Source: Miltoncostaea sp050250915 (GTDB lineage: Bacteria > Actinomycetota > Thermoleophilia > Miltoncostaeales > Miltoncostaeaceae). Taken from it: DNA of 64,000 nt. The position numbers and the translations under genes are program-made. Under the pieces are notes generated by a model. The model had not been told where the DNA came from. It saw nothing but the letters and a program-made list of their open reading frames with translations, and did no database searches. The stretch spans positions 40,148-104,147 of the forward strand of contig JBFWNT010000014.1 of assembly GCA_050250915.1 (NCBI GenBank), read 5' to 3'. Below, piece after piece: positions 16,756 through 25,731 of the stretch; the first letter of the stretch is position 1, and each line of letters opens with the position of its first letter.

Positions 16756-19494
16756 TCAGCCGGCCCCTGCGCCCTGGGGGAGGGCGTCGTCACGCATCAG
16801 GTGGCGCAGGTCACGGCGCGACGTGATGCCGAGCTTCGCGAAGACGCCGCGAAGGTGGGCGTCGATGGTCCGTGGCGACAGGTACAGCTGCGCGGCGACC
16901 TCCTTGTTCGTCAGGCCCTGGGCCACCAGGCCGGCGATCTGCGCCTCCTGAGGGGTGAGCGTGGCGGGGGCGTCGGGCGTCCGCCGCCGGGCGGTCTCGC
17001 CGGAGGCGCGCAGCTCCCGTCGTGCGCGCTCGGCCCAGGGCTCGGCGCCCAGCGACTCGAACCCCTCCAGGGATCCACGCAGCTGCTCGCGCGCGGCCAC
17101 ACGTTGACCCTGACGCCGCAGGTGCCGCCCGAACTGCAACCGCACCCGGGCATGGTCGAAGGGGCGGGTCCCGTCGTGCGCGTCGAGCGCCTCCCCGAAG
17201 AGGCGCGTCGCCTCGTCGCCGTCCGTCATCAGGGCCCTCAGGCCGGCGAGGCGACGGGCGCCCGCCGGGGTGGTCGCGGCGCGCGCCTCCCACGTGGCGA
17301 GCGCGTCGCGCGCCTCGTCCGGCCGGCCCCCCAGGACGGCGGCCTCCACGCGGTCGGGCGCCATCACGACGGCCGCCGGGTCCGAGGGGAGCGCCGTGGC
17401 GTCCAGCCGGCGGGAGGCCTCCTCCCACCGGCCCTCACCCATGTCGGCCAGGGCGAGCGCATAGACCGCGGGGGACGCCACCAGCGGCAGGCGCCCCTGC
17501 GTCGCCTCCACGATGGGACCGGCCAGCTCACGCGCGCGGCCGGGATCCCCGCGGACCGCGGCCACCACCGCGAGGGCGGCGCCCCACCGCGCATCGAGGT
17601 TCCCGGGTCCGAGCTCCCGGCAGAGCGCGCGGGCCTCCTCCGCGCTCATGGCGGCGGCGTCGTAGCGCTGGGCGAACACGGCGCGGTGGACCGAGAGCAT
17701 GCCGAGGGCCTCGGCGAGGACGGCGAGCTCGCCGCGCTGCCGGGCCAGCTCGGCCGCCCGGGTCAGCAGCGCGTCGTACGCCTGGGGATCGCCGAGCCAG
17801 ACCGCCGCGCGCGACGCCCACGCCACGTGCTGGGCGTCGCCGGCGGTCATGCCCCACGCCATCACCGGCCGGAGTTGCCGCGCCGCGGTCGCGGAGTCCC
17901 CGGTGATCGTGGCGACGAAGCCGCGCACGGCGCCCGCCAGCACGGCGTACGTCGCGGACAGCCTGTCGGAGGGTACCGCGGCGAGGGCGTCCGAGATCGC
18001 CGCGACGAGCCCGGCGTCCGCGGTGCGCCACGCGGACGAGGTGCCGACCATGAGCAGTTCCACCGCGCGGTCCGGGTCGTCCCGGGAGAGCGCGACCGCC
18101 GCCGCCACGATCTCCGGCAGCGCCTCCGACGGGTCGCCGTTGCGCTCTGCGGCGGCGACCCGCACCCGGGCCAGGTCCGCGCGCAACGCCGCGTCCGTGT
18201 GATGCCCGGCCCGGTCGGCCATCGCCAGCGCCTCGGCGTCCCGGCCGACGACGCTGAGGTCGCGGGCGGCGTGGGCGAGCCGCTCGGCGCGCTCGGGCCC
18301 GCCCGGGGTGAGCTCGGCCGCCCGGGCCCAGGCGCGGGCGGCGGCGTGGTGGCCGCCCCGCTCCTCGGAGCGCCGGGCGGCCGCCTCCAGCTCGCGCAGC
18401 GCGGCCTCGTCCTCACCGATGGCGCCCGCCGCCAGGTGCCACGCCCGCCGATCGGCGCGCGCACCATCGTCGGCGAGGGCGGCGGCGAGGGCGAGGTGCG
18501 CCGCCCGCTGCTCACCCGAGGTGGCGGCGCCGTACACCGCCGACCGCACCAGCGGGTGGCGGAAGCCGATCCGGGTGCCTCGCACCTGCAGCAGCCCGCT
18601 GCGCTCCGCGGCGTCCAGCGCATCGTCGCCCGCCCCGAGGTCCGCCGCGGCCCGGCCGACCACGGCGGCATCCTGGGAGTCGTCCGCGGCCGCCACCAGC
18701 AGCAGCGTCCCCGTCGCCGGGGGCAGCCGGGAGATCCGGCTGATGAACGCCGCCTCGAGCTGCCGGGTCATCGGCAGGGCGTCGGGGAGCGGCTCGGAGC
18801 CGGCCAGCTGCCCGGTGCTCATCGCCGCCGGCATCTCCACCAGCGCGAGGGCGTTGCCGCGCGCGTACTCCACGAGCCGCTCCCGCACGGCGGCGCTGGC
18901 CCCGGCGGCCGCCTCGGCCACGAGCGCGTGCGCGGCCTCGTCGTCGAGGCCGTCCAGCATGAGGGAGTCGACGCCCTCGCCCGGGAAGTGGCGCTCCTCC
19001 CCCTCCCGGGCGCCGAAGAGCAGGATGATCCCCTCCGCGTCCAGCCGCCGGGCCACGAACGTGAGCGCCTCCTCCGACGCCGTGTCCAGCCAGTGGGCGT
19101 CGTCGACCAGGCACAGCACCGGCCGCCGGTCCGCCAGCTCGGACAGGAGGCCGAGGCACGCGGTGTAGACCAGGAAGCGCTCCGGCGGCGGCCCGTCGGC
19201 GAGGCCCAGCGCGGTGCCGAGCGCCCGGGCCTGCGGCGCGGGGAGCGCGGCGACCCGGTCCAGCGCCGGCCGCAGCAGCCCCTGGACCGCCGCGAACGGC
19301 AGATCCGACTCCGACTCGACGCCGCGCGCCCGGAGCACGTGCATGTCCTCCGCGCGGTCGGCGGTGTCGTCCAGCAGCGCGCTCTTCCCGGCCCCGGCCT
19401 CGCCGCGGATCACCAGGGCCGCGCTGCGCGACGACCGCGCGCCCTCCAGGAGCGCGCCGATGGCCGCGCGTTCGGCATCCCGTCCGTGGAGCAC
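16756..19494 (-). CDS. LAL-type LuxR transcriptional regulator 3
   Basis: A 912-residue regulator highly similar to the downstream gene over its whole length (same VLHGRDAER start, GALLEGARSSRSAALVIRGEAG, and HTH), clearly a tandem duplication. P-loop GEAGAGKS (Ala and Ser in place of Val and Thr). Walker B LCLVDDAHWLD. GTG 19494 is preferred over a start further upstream because a TACGAT box sits 7 nt ahead (19502-19507, complement), the same arrangement as in regulator 1, and because the upstream reading has no homology. A TCGGCGA half-site lies 65 bp upstream. Confidence 0.85.
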   Translation of the reverse strand: MLHGRDAERAAIGALLEGARSSRSAALVIRGEAGAGKSALLDDTADRAEDMHVLRARGVESESDLPFAAVQGLLRPALDRVAALPAPQARALGTALGLADGPPPERFLVYTACLGLLSELADRRPVLCLVDDAHWLDTASEEALTFVARRLDAEGIILLFGAREGEERHFPGEGVDSLMLDGLDDEAAHALVAEAAAGASAAVRERLVEYARGNALALVEMPAAMSTGQLAGSEPLPDALPMTRQLEAAFISRISRLPPATGTLLLVAAADDSQDAAVVGRAAADLGAGDDALDAAERSGLLQVRGTRIGFRHPLVRSAVYGAATSGEQRAAHLALAAALADDGARADRRAWHLAAGAIGEDEAALRELEAAARRSEERGGHHAAARAWARAAELTPGGPERAERLAHAARDLSVVGRDAEALAMADRAGHHTDAALRADLARVRVAAAERNGDPSEALPEIVAAAVALSRDDPDRAVELLMVGTSSAWRTADAGLVAAISDALAAVPSDRLSATYAVLAGAVRGFVATITGDSATAARQLRPVMAWGMTAGDAQHVAWASRAAVWLGDPQAYDALLTRAAELARQRGELAVLAEALGMLSVHRAVFAQRYDAAAMSAEEARALCRELGPGNLDARWGAALAVVAAVRGDPGRARELAGPIVEATQGRLPLVASPAVYALALADMGEGRWEEASRRLDATALPSDPAAVVMAPDRVEAAVLGGRPDEARDALATWEARAATTPAGARRLAGLRALMTDGDEATRLFGEALDAHDGTRPFDHARVRLQFGRHLRRQGQRVAAREQLRGSLEGFESLGAEPWAERARRELRASGETARRRTPDAPATLTPQEAQIAGLVAQGLTNKEVAAQLYLSPRTIDAHLRGVFAKLGITSRRDLRHLMRDDALPQGAGAG

Positions 19495-19571
19495 GGCGGC
19501 GATCGTACGGCGCCCGGCGCGCGCCCGGCCACCCCTCGCACCGCCGAGACCGCGCCGATCGCCGATTCGAC

Positions 19572-19624
19572 CCACCTAGGCGAGATCACCTGATGCGACC
19601 CCCCGGTGCCCCGGGCCAGGGTGG
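19572..19624 (+). promoter_or_regulatory. 53-bp promoter module A (contains regulon motif copy 4)
   Basis: Runs from CCACCTAGGCGA to CCCCGGGCCAGGGTGG and matches the module at 23936-23988 at 45 of 53 positions with no gap. It contains TAGGCGA-GAT-CACCTGATGCGA, the regulon motif. It ends 5 bp before GTG 19629. Because the module recurs in front of an unrelated gene, it must be control sequence, so translation is placed after it. Confidence 0.6.
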
Positions 19625-19628
19625 CGAC

Positions 19629-20381
19629 GTGATCGACGCCCGCGCAATCGCACTCCCCCGGCCCGCCGCACGGGCCCTGCGGCTCACCGCCTTCGTCGGC
19701 GGCGAGCTGCTGATGTGGGTCGCCTTCTACGGGGCGTACCTCGCGATCCGCGGCTTCGCGATCGGCGCCGAGCCGACCGCGATGTCCAACGCGCGCGGGC
19801 TGATCGACGTGGAGCGCGCCCTCGGGATCTTCCACGAGGCGCAGATCCAGGACCTGTTCAGCCCCGTCGTCGATCTGCTGTCGCTCTACTACATGCTCGG
19901 GTTCGGCCCCCTGGTCGGGGTCGTCCTGATCTGGCTCGCCGCCGCGGACCGCCGCACCTACACCTGGCTGCGGACCGCGCTGTTCGTCTCGGTCGCCATC
20001 GCGGGCGTGATCCACGTGCTCCTGCCGATGGCGCCGCCGCGCCTCGTCGACGGCCTCGGCATCGCCGACACCGTCGGCCTCGCGGGCGGTCACGACCAGG
20101 GCTCGTTCATGGGGATCAGCTTCAACCCCTATGCGGCGATGCCCAGCATGCACGTCGGCTGGTCGCTGCTGATCGGGCTCGCGGGTCGCCGCGCCGCCCG
20201 CTCCGCCGCCCTCCGGCTGTTCTTCCTCGTGCACCCGGCGCTGATGGCCCTGACCGTCGTCGCGACCGGCAACCACTACCTGCTGGACGGCGTCGCCGGC
20301 GTCACCGTCGTCGCGACCGCCCTACTCCTCATCACGGCGGTCCGCCGAACGGGCCGCCTCGTTCCCGTCGGAAGGGACTGA
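19629..20381 (+). CDS. PAP2-superfamily membrane phosphatase/inositolphosphotransferase-like
   Basis: A 250-residue protein with about six membrane segments and the PAP2 motifs AMPSMHVGWSLLIG (C2, with His) and ATGNHYLLD (C3, with His and Asp). This arrangement is that of the actinobacterial inositol phosphorylceramide synthase-like/PAP2 proteins that move or remove phospho-head groups on lipids at the membrane face. GTG 19629 is chosen over an ATG at 19593 because the earlier codon lies inside a control module shared with another promoter. First gene of an operon with MMPL and NDH-like genes. Confidence 0.78.
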   Translation: MIDARAIALPRPAARALRLTAFVGGELLMWVAFYGAYLAIRGFAIGAEPTAMSNARGLIDVERALGIFHEAQIQDLFSPVVDLLSLYYMLGFGPLVGVVLIWLAAADRRTYTWLRTALFVSVAIAGVIHVLLPMAPPRLVDGLGIADTVGLAGGHDQGSFMGISFNPYAAMPSMHVGWSLLIGLAGRRAARSAALRLFFLVHPALMALTVVATGNHYLLDGVAGVTVVATALLLITAVRRTGRLVPVGRD

Positions 20382-20383
20382 CC

Positions 20384-22606
20384 GTGCTCACCCGGCTCGT
20401 GCGCTCGTGCGCAACCCACCCGTGGAGGACGATCGGCATCTGGATCGCCCTCGTCCTCGTGATCTTCGCCAGCGCCTCGGCGTTCGGCGGCAAGCTCGTC
20501 AACAACAGCACCATCCCCGGCTCGGACTCGCAGGAGGCGGTCGACCTCCTCACCGAGCGCTTCCCGGAGCGGGCCGGTGATTCCGCCCGCATCGTCTTCC
20601 AGTACGACAAGGGCCTGAACACCGCCGAGGGCCACACGGCCGTCGAGGCCGCCCAGGCCGCCGTCTCCGAGATCCCCGGCGTCATCGCCGTGGGCGACCC
20701 GTACGCCGGCCAGGGCGGCGCCCTGTCCGAGAACGGCACCATCGGCTTCATCGAGGCCCAGTTCGACCGGCCCGCCCGCGAGCTCGACAACGCGCAGATC
20801 GAGGCGGTCGAGGACGACGTCCGCGCCGCCGTCGGCGACAGCGACGTCCAGGTCGAGTTCGGCGGCACCGTCATCGGCGCGAAGGCCGTCGAGTCGCAGA
20901 CCAGCGAGGTCCTCGGCTTCGCCGCCGCCATCATCGTGCTGCTGATCGTGCTCGGCACCGCCGTCGCCATGGCCCTGCCCATGACGCTGGCGATCGTCGC
21001 CATCGGCACCGCGATGTCGCTGCTGACCATCGCCGCGGCGTTCACCGACTTCAACACCACCACCCCGATCCTGGCCGTGATGATCGGCCTGGGCGTGGCG
21101 ATCGACTACTCCCTGTTCATCGTGATGCGGTTCCGCCAGGAGCTGGCGAAGGGCCGCACCTCCCGCGAGGCCGCGACCATCGCCGGCTCCACCGCCGGCC
21201 GGGCCGTCGTCTTCGCCGGCGCCACCGTCGCGATCTCCATCTCGGGCCTCGCCCTCGTCGGGATCCCGTTCGTGGCGAAGATGGGCTACGGCACCGCGCT
21301 GGCCGTGCTGGTCGCCGTCGCCACCGCCGTGACCCTCATGCCGGCCATGCTCTCCAAGGTCGGCCACAGGATCGACCGCCTGCGGATGCCGTGGGCCCGC
21401 AAGCAGCGTCAGCCGAAGCCGAACCGGGGCATCTCCCGCGTCGCGAACTTCGTCGAGCGCCGCCCGAAGACCGTCCTGGTGGCCACCCTGGCGGTGGTCC
21501 TGACCATGGCGATCCCGGTCCTCAGCCTGAACATGGGCACCGCGGACGCCGGCACCAACCCGCCCGACACCACCACCCGCAAGGCGTACGACCTGCTCGC
21601 CGAGGGCTTCGGTGCCGGCTTCAACGGCCCGCTGCTCGTGGCGGTGGACCAGGGCAGCGACGCCCAGGCCACCACGGACCTGGCCGCCGCCTTCGCCGCG
21701 ACCGACGGCGTGGCCGCCGTCGCCGAGCCCTCCATCAACCAGGCCGGCGACACCGCCCAGATCGCCGTGATCCCGACCACCGCCCCGCAGTCGTCCGAGA
21801 CCGCCGACCTCGTGCACACCCTGCGCGACACCGTGATCCCGGCGGCCCTCGCGGGCTCCACCGCCACCGCGCACGTCGGCGGCGAGACGGCCTCCAACGA
21901 GGACGTCGCCTCGAAGATCATCAGCAGCGTCCCGCTGTTCCTGGCCTTCGTGGTGGGCGTGATCTTCCTGCTCATGACGATGGCGTTCCGCTCCGTCGTC
22001 ATCGCCCTGAAGGCCGCCGCGACCACCCTGCTGTCGGCGCTCGCCGCCTTCGGCGCCCTGGTCGCCGTGTTCCAGTGGGGCTGGCTCCAGGGCATCGTGG
22101 GCCTGGACACCACCGGCCCGACCGCCTCGTTCCTGCCCGTGATCGTCCTGTCGATCCTGTTCGGCCTGGCGATGGACTACGAGGTCTTCCTGGCCTCCCG
22201 CATCCGCGAGGAGTACGTCAAGGGCGGCGACGCGCACGGCTCGATCACCCGCGGGGTGAACGGCGTGGGCCGCGTGATCGTGGCCGCCGCGATCATCATG
22301 GGCGTCGTCTTCTGGGCCTTCGTGCTCAGCGACGACCGCACCGTCAAGTCGTTCGGCCTCGGCCTCGGCGTGGCGATCCTGGTGGACGCCCTGATCATCC
22401 GGATGCTGATGGTCCCGGCCGTCATGCACCTGCTCGGCCGGCGCGCCTGGTACATCCCGCGGTGGCTGGACCGGGTCCTGCCGAACCTCACCATCGAGCC
22501 CCCCGACGAGGAGGACGAGGTCGAGGACGCCGAGCCGGCCCCGGCACCGGAGCTCCCCGAGCTGCCGGAGTCGACGGAGCGGGTCCCGGTGGGGTCGGCG
22601 TCATGA
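20384..22606 (+). CDS. MMPL/RND-family lipid transporter
   Basis: A 740-residue MMPL family exporter: N-terminal membrane helix, an extracytoplasmic loop (about residues 45-165), a five-helix bundle with the GLGVAIDYSLFIVMRFR motif, a second loop and a second bundle with LFGLAMDYEVFLASRIREEY. The two acidic GxxxDY motifs carry the proton relay. The C-terminus is acidic and Pro-rich. GTG 20384 is 2 bp after the PAP2 stop, with GGAAGGGA as ribosome site. With the PAP2 enzyme it suggests export of a lipid or glycolipid of the envelope. Confidence 0.88.
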   Translation: MLTRLVRSCATHPWRTIGIWIALVLVIFASASAFGGKLVNNSTIPGSDSQEAVDLLTERFPERAGDSARIVFQYDKGLNTAEGHTAVEAAQAAVSEIPGVIAVGDPYAGQGGALSENGTIGFIEAQFDRPARELDNAQIEAVEDDVRAAVGDSDVQVEFGGTVIGAKAVESQTSEVLGFAAAIIVLLIVLGTAVAMALPMTLAIVAIGTAMSLLTIAAAFTDFNTTTPILAVMIGLGVAIDYSLFIVMRFRQELAKGRTSREAATIAGSTAGRAVVFAGATVAISISGLALVGIPFVAKMGYGTALAVLVAVATAVTLMPAMLSKVGHRIDRLRMPWARKQRQPKPNRGISRVANFVERRPKTVLVATLAVVLTMAIPVLSLNMGTADAGTNPPDTTTRKAYDLLAEGFGAGFNGPLLVAVDQGSDAQATTDLAAAFAATDGVAAVAEPSINQAGDTAQIAVIPTTAPQSSETADLVHTLRDTVIPAALAGSTATAHVGGETASNEDVASKIISSVPLFLAFVVGVIFLLMTMAFRSVVIALKAAATTLLSALAAFGALVAVFQWGWLQGIVGLDTTGPTASFLPVIVLSILFGLAMDYEVFLASRIREEYVKGGDAHGSITRGVNGVGRVIVAAAIIMGVVFWAFVLSDDRTVKSFGLGLGVAILVDALIIRMLMVPAVMHLLGRRAWYIPRWLDRVLPNLTIEPPDEEDEVEDAEPAPAPELPELPESTERVPVGSAS

Positions 22607-23943
22607 CCACCGCCATCCCGTCATCCCCCGAGCGGGCGCGCACGGACGCGCGCCCCGCCCGGGGCGGTCTCCTGATCGTCGGCGGCGGCTTCGCCGGCGC
22701 CTCGCTCGCCCGCATGGCCGGAACGGCGGGGGCCACGATCGTCTCCCCCGAGAACTTCATGCTCTACACCCCGCTGCTGCCGGACGTGGCGGCGGGGACG
22801 GTCGAGCCCCGGCACGTCGTGATGCCCCTGCGGCAGATGTGCCCCCACGCCGACCTGATCCTCGGCGCCGCCGCGGGCCTCGACGAGGACGCGCGGGTGC
22901 TGACGGTGGTGACCGACACCGGCACCGTCGACGTCGCGTACGACCGGCTGGTCCTGTCGCCCGGCGCCGGCTCCCGCTCGCTCCCCGTCCCCGGGCTGGC
23001 CGAGCATGCCGTCGGCTTCAAGACGATCGAGGACGCGGTGCACCTGCGCAACACGGTGCTCCACCGCCTCGACCAGGCCGACGCCGCGCCGCCGGACGAC
23101 CGCGACCGCCACCTGACGTTCGTGTTCGTCGGCGGCGGGTACGCCGGCGTGGAGGCGGTCGCCCAGCTCCACGAGCTGGTGCAGCACGCCCTCCGCTCGT
23201 ACCCCCGCCTGGCGGGGGCGCCACAGCGGTGGATCCTGGCCGACGCGGCGCCGCGCATCCTGGCGTCCGTGCCCGGCCGCCTGGGCGAGTACGCGGCGCG
23301 CCAATTGACGCGTCGCGGGATCGAGATCCACACGGGCGCGCGGCTCCTGTCCGCCGAGGGCGGCCGGGCCGTCCTCTCCGACGGCACCGACGTCGCCACC
23401 GAGACGCTCGTGTGGTCGGCCGGCGTCGCCCCGAGCGGCCTCGGCGCCGCCCTGGGCCTGCCGGTCGACGAGGCCGGGCGGATCGTGGTCGACGGGTTCC
23501 TGCGGGTGGAGGGCCGCGAGCGCATCCACGCCCTCGGCGATGCCGCCCGCGTCCCCAACGCCGCCACGCCGGCGGCGATCGACCCGCCCACCTGCCAGCA
23601 CGCGCTGCGCCAGGCGCGGCGGCTCGCGAAGAACATCCGCCGCGAGCGGCGTGGCCGCCCGCCGCTGCCGTACGCCTACCGCACCCGCGGCCAGATGGCG
23701 CTCCTCGGTCGCCACAGCGCGATCGCCGAGGTCGCCGGCCTGCACCTGCGCGGGATCCCCGCCTGGCTGATGGCCCGGACCTACCACCTCAACCGCCTCC
23801 CGCTGCGCCGCCGGCGCATGCGCGTGGCCGCCGACTGGGCCGCCTCCGCGGTCTTCCCGTGGGACATCACCCAGCTCGGCTCGCTCGGTCACCCGCAGCC
23901 GCTCGCGGACCCGGCGAGCGGATCGCCGAACCGCGCCACCTAG
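22603..23943 (+). CDS. Type II NADH dehydrogenase-like FAD oxidoreductase
   Basis: A 446-residue flavoprotein. Seen: FAD site LLIVGGGFAGASLAR, NAD site FVFVGGGYAGVEAVAQ, HALGDAARVP closing the FAD site, and a C-terminal basic/amphipathic region (RTYHLNRLPLRRRRMRV) as in peripheral membrane NDH-2. Probably passes electrons from NADH to quinone. ATG 22603 overlaps the MMPL stop (ATGA). The end of the gene (last codons and TAG) lies in module B, the promoter of the ABC transporter. Confidence 0.8.
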   Translation: MTTAIPSSPERARTDARPARGGLLIVGGGFAGASLARMAGTAGATIVSPENFMLYTPLLPDVAAGTVEPRHVVMPLRQMCPHADLILGAAAGLDEDARVLTVVTDTGTVDVAYDRLVLSPGAGSRSLPVPGLAEHAVGFKTIEDAVHLRNTVLHRLDQADAAPPDDRDRHLTFVFVGGGYAGVEAVAQLHELVQHALRSYPRLAGAPQRWILADAAPRILASVPGRLGEYAARQLTRRGIEIHTGARLLSAEGGRAVLSDGTDVATETLVWSAGVAPSGLGAALGLPVDEAGRIVVDGFLRVEGRERIHALGDAARVPNAATPAAIDPPTCQHALRQARRLAKNIRRERRGRPPLPYAYRTRGQMALLGRHSAIAEVAGLHLRGIPAWLMARTYHLNRLPLRRRRMRVAADWAASAVFPWDITQLGSLGHPQPLADPASGSPNRAT

Positions 23944-23988
23944 GCGACAACACCCGAGGCGATGGCCCGGTCCCCCGGGCCAGGGTGG
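23936..23988 (+). promoter_or_regulatory. 53-bp promoter module B (contains regulon motif copy 5)
   Basis: Second copy of the 53-bp module (45 of 53 identical to 19572-19624). It overlaps the stop codon of the NDH-like gene and lies 58 bp before the ABC ATPase start. Motif core: TAGGCGA-CAA-CACCCGAGGCGA. Confidence 0.6.
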
Positions 23989-24046
23989 ACCCGGCAGCAC
24001 CGACCGAAACCCGCCCGGCCCCGGCCGGCGCCACGAAGGAGGAAGC

Positions 24047-24772
24047 ATGACCGGCAACGCCGTGGAGGTCCGTGATCTCCGCGTCACCAGGGGCGGCGAC
24101 CCCGTGCTCCACGGGATCTCGCTCGACGTCCCCCGCGGGAGCATCATCGGACTGCTGGGCCCCTCCGGGTGCGGCAAGTCCACCCTGATGCGCTCGATCG
24201 TGGGGATCCAGATCGTCGCGTCCGGGGACGTCACCGTCCTCGGGATGCCCGCCGGCTCCGCCGCCCTGCGGCGCGAGATCGGCTACGTCCCGCAGACGCC
24301 CTCGGTCTACCTGGACCTGACCGTCCGCGAGAACCTGCGCTACTTCGGCCGCCTCATCGGCGCGCCCTCCGGCCAGATCGACCAGGTGATCGACGCGGTC
24401 GACCTGGCCCGGTGGGCCGACCGCCCCGCCGCCCGCCTCTCCGGCGGCCAGCGGGTGCGGGTGTCGCTCGCCGCCGCGCTGCTCGGCCGCCCCGGCCTGC
24501 TGGTGCTGGACGAGCCCACCGTCGGCCTGGACCCCGTGCTGCGGCACGACCTGTGGGAGCTGTTCCGGACCCTCGCCGACGGCGGCACGACCCTGTTGGT
24601 GTCGAGCCACGTGATGGACGAGGCCGACCGCTGCGAGGGCCTCGTGCTGATGCGCGACGGCCGCATCATCGCCACCGGGACGCCGGACGAGCTGCGCGAG
24701 CGCACCGGCACCGACGCCATCGAGGACGCGTTCCTCGACCTGGTGGCCGAGACCGAGGAGGCGATGGCATGA
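24047..24772 (+). CDS. ABC transporter ATP-binding protein
   Basis: A 241-residue ABC ATPase of the DrrA/multidrug-exporter type: Walker A GPSGCGKST, signature LSGGQRVRVSLA, Walker B LLVLDEPTVGLD and switch His in LLVSSHVMDEADR. AAGGAGGA before ATG 24047 is a near-ideal ribosome site. Works with the permease that follows (ATGA overlap). Probably exports a lipid, drug or peptide. Confidence 0.92.
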   Translation: MTGNAVEVRDLRVTRGGDPVLHGISLDVPRGSIIGLLGPSGCGKSTLMRSIVGIQIVASGDVTVLGMPAGSAALRREIGYVPQTPSVYLDLTVRENLRYFGRLIGAPSGQIDQVIDAVDLARWADRPAARLSGGQRVRVSLAAALLGRPGLLVLDEPTVGLDPVLRHDLWELFRTLADGGTTLLVSSHVMDEADRCEGLVLMRDGRIIATGTPDELRERTGTDAIEDAFLDLVAETEEAMA

Positions 24773-25500
24773 GCCTGTCGCTCACATTCGCGACGGCGGG
24801 CCGGGTGCTGACCCAGCTCCGCCGTGATCACCGCACGCTCGGGATGATCATCGTGATCCCGTGCGTCCTGGTGACGCTCATCAAGTTCGTGGTCGGCGAC
24901 GACACGTGGGCCCGGATCGGCCTGCCCCTCGTCGGCATCTTCCCGCTCGTCATCATGTTCCTGATCACCTCGATCGCGATGCTCCGCGAGCGCAGCTCCG
25001 GCACGCTCGAGCGGCTCATGACGCTGCCGTCGTCGAAGCTCGACATCCTGCTCGGCTACGGCCTCGCGTTCGCCGCGGTGGCCACCGTGCAGGCGGTCGC
25101 CGTCTCGACCGTCGCGATCGGCCTGCTGGACCTGGACGTGGCCGGCGACGTCCCGCTCGCCATCGCGTTCGCCGTCCTGAACGCCGTGCTGGGCATGGCG
25201 CTGGGCCTGCTGGCCTCGGCCTTCGCGTCGAGCGAGTTCCAGGCCGTGCAGTTCATGCCGGCCGTCCTGCTCCCCCAGATCGTCCTCTGCGGCCTGTTCG
25301 CCGCCCGCTCGGAGATGTCGGACGGGCTGCGCTGGCTCTCTGACGCCCTCCCGATGACCTACGCCTACGACGGCCTCAGCCACGTGTCGACCTCCGCCTC
25401 CTGGACGGGCGACCTGATGGTGGACGTGCTGGTCGTGGCCGGCTCCGCGGTCGCGGCGCTGGCCCTGGCGGCCGCGACGCTGAAGCGGCGCACCGCCTAG
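24769..25500 (+). CDS. ABC-2 type transporter permease
   Basis: A 243-residue permease with six membrane segments; the cytoplasmic coupling stretch LRERSSGTLERLMTLPSSK and the SDALPMTYAYDGL region are typical of ABC-2 exporters (DrrB type). Start ATG 24769 overlaps the ATPase stop by 4 bp. The operon ends in a nested hairpin just downstream. Confidence 0.92.
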   Translation: MSLSLTFATAGRVLTQLRRDHRTLGMIIVIPCVLVTLIKFVVGDDTWARIGLPLVGIFPLVIMFLITSIAMLRERSSGTLERLMTLPSSKLDILLGYGLAFAAVATVQAVAVSTVAIGLLDLDVAGDVPLAIAFAVLNAVLGMALGLLASAFASSEFQAVQFMPAVLLPQIVLCGLFAARSEMSDGLRWLSDALPMTYAYDGLSHVSTSASWTGDLMVDVLVVAGSAVAALALAAATLKRRTA

Positions 25501-25545
25501 TGCGCTGCCCCTGAGATTGCGTATGGGTTTCCCGAGCGAATCGCC

Positions 25546-25615
25546 CGCGAGGCAAGGACGCAGAGCCTCGGCGATAGCGGTGTCCTATCGCCGAGGTCGA
25601 GGACGCAGCCTCGCG
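25546..25615. repeat. Nested inverted repeat with internal direct repeats
   Basis: Outer arms CGCGAGGC (25546-25553) and GCCTCGCG (25608-25615) enclose a perfect 12-bp hairpin CCTCGGCGATAG / CTATCGCCGAGG (25566-25577 and 25585-25596, 7-nt loop). Between the arms lie two copies of (A/G)AGGACGCA. It starts 46 bp past the ABC permease stop. It could end the transcript, or be a cruciform-type binding site: the inner arm carries TCGGCGA/TCGCCGA, the same half-sites as the local regulon motif. Confidence 0.6.
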
Positions 25616-25720
25616 ATGCGATGCAGCCGGGAAACACCGCGCAACCTCGGGGGCGGGGCACTCGCCCGGGACCGGGTGGGGGGACGGGACCGGCCGCCCC
25701 CCGCCCCGCCCCGGTCGTGG

Positions 25721-25730
25721 NNNNNNNNNN
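25721..25730. other. Assembly gap (10 N)
   Basis: Ten undetermined bases. The 60 bp to the left are G/C-rich with repeated CGGGACCGG words, a usual cause of assembly breaks. The real distance and even the adjacency of the two sides are unproven. Confidence 0.99.
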
Positions 25731-25731
25731 C

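Noticed and set aside
16754..16793. GTG 16793 as start of LAL regulator 2.
   Set aside because: It would overlap the upstream gene by 38 bp and add 13 residues with no counterpart in the other two regulators; GTG 16754 matches them, though the choice is not certain.
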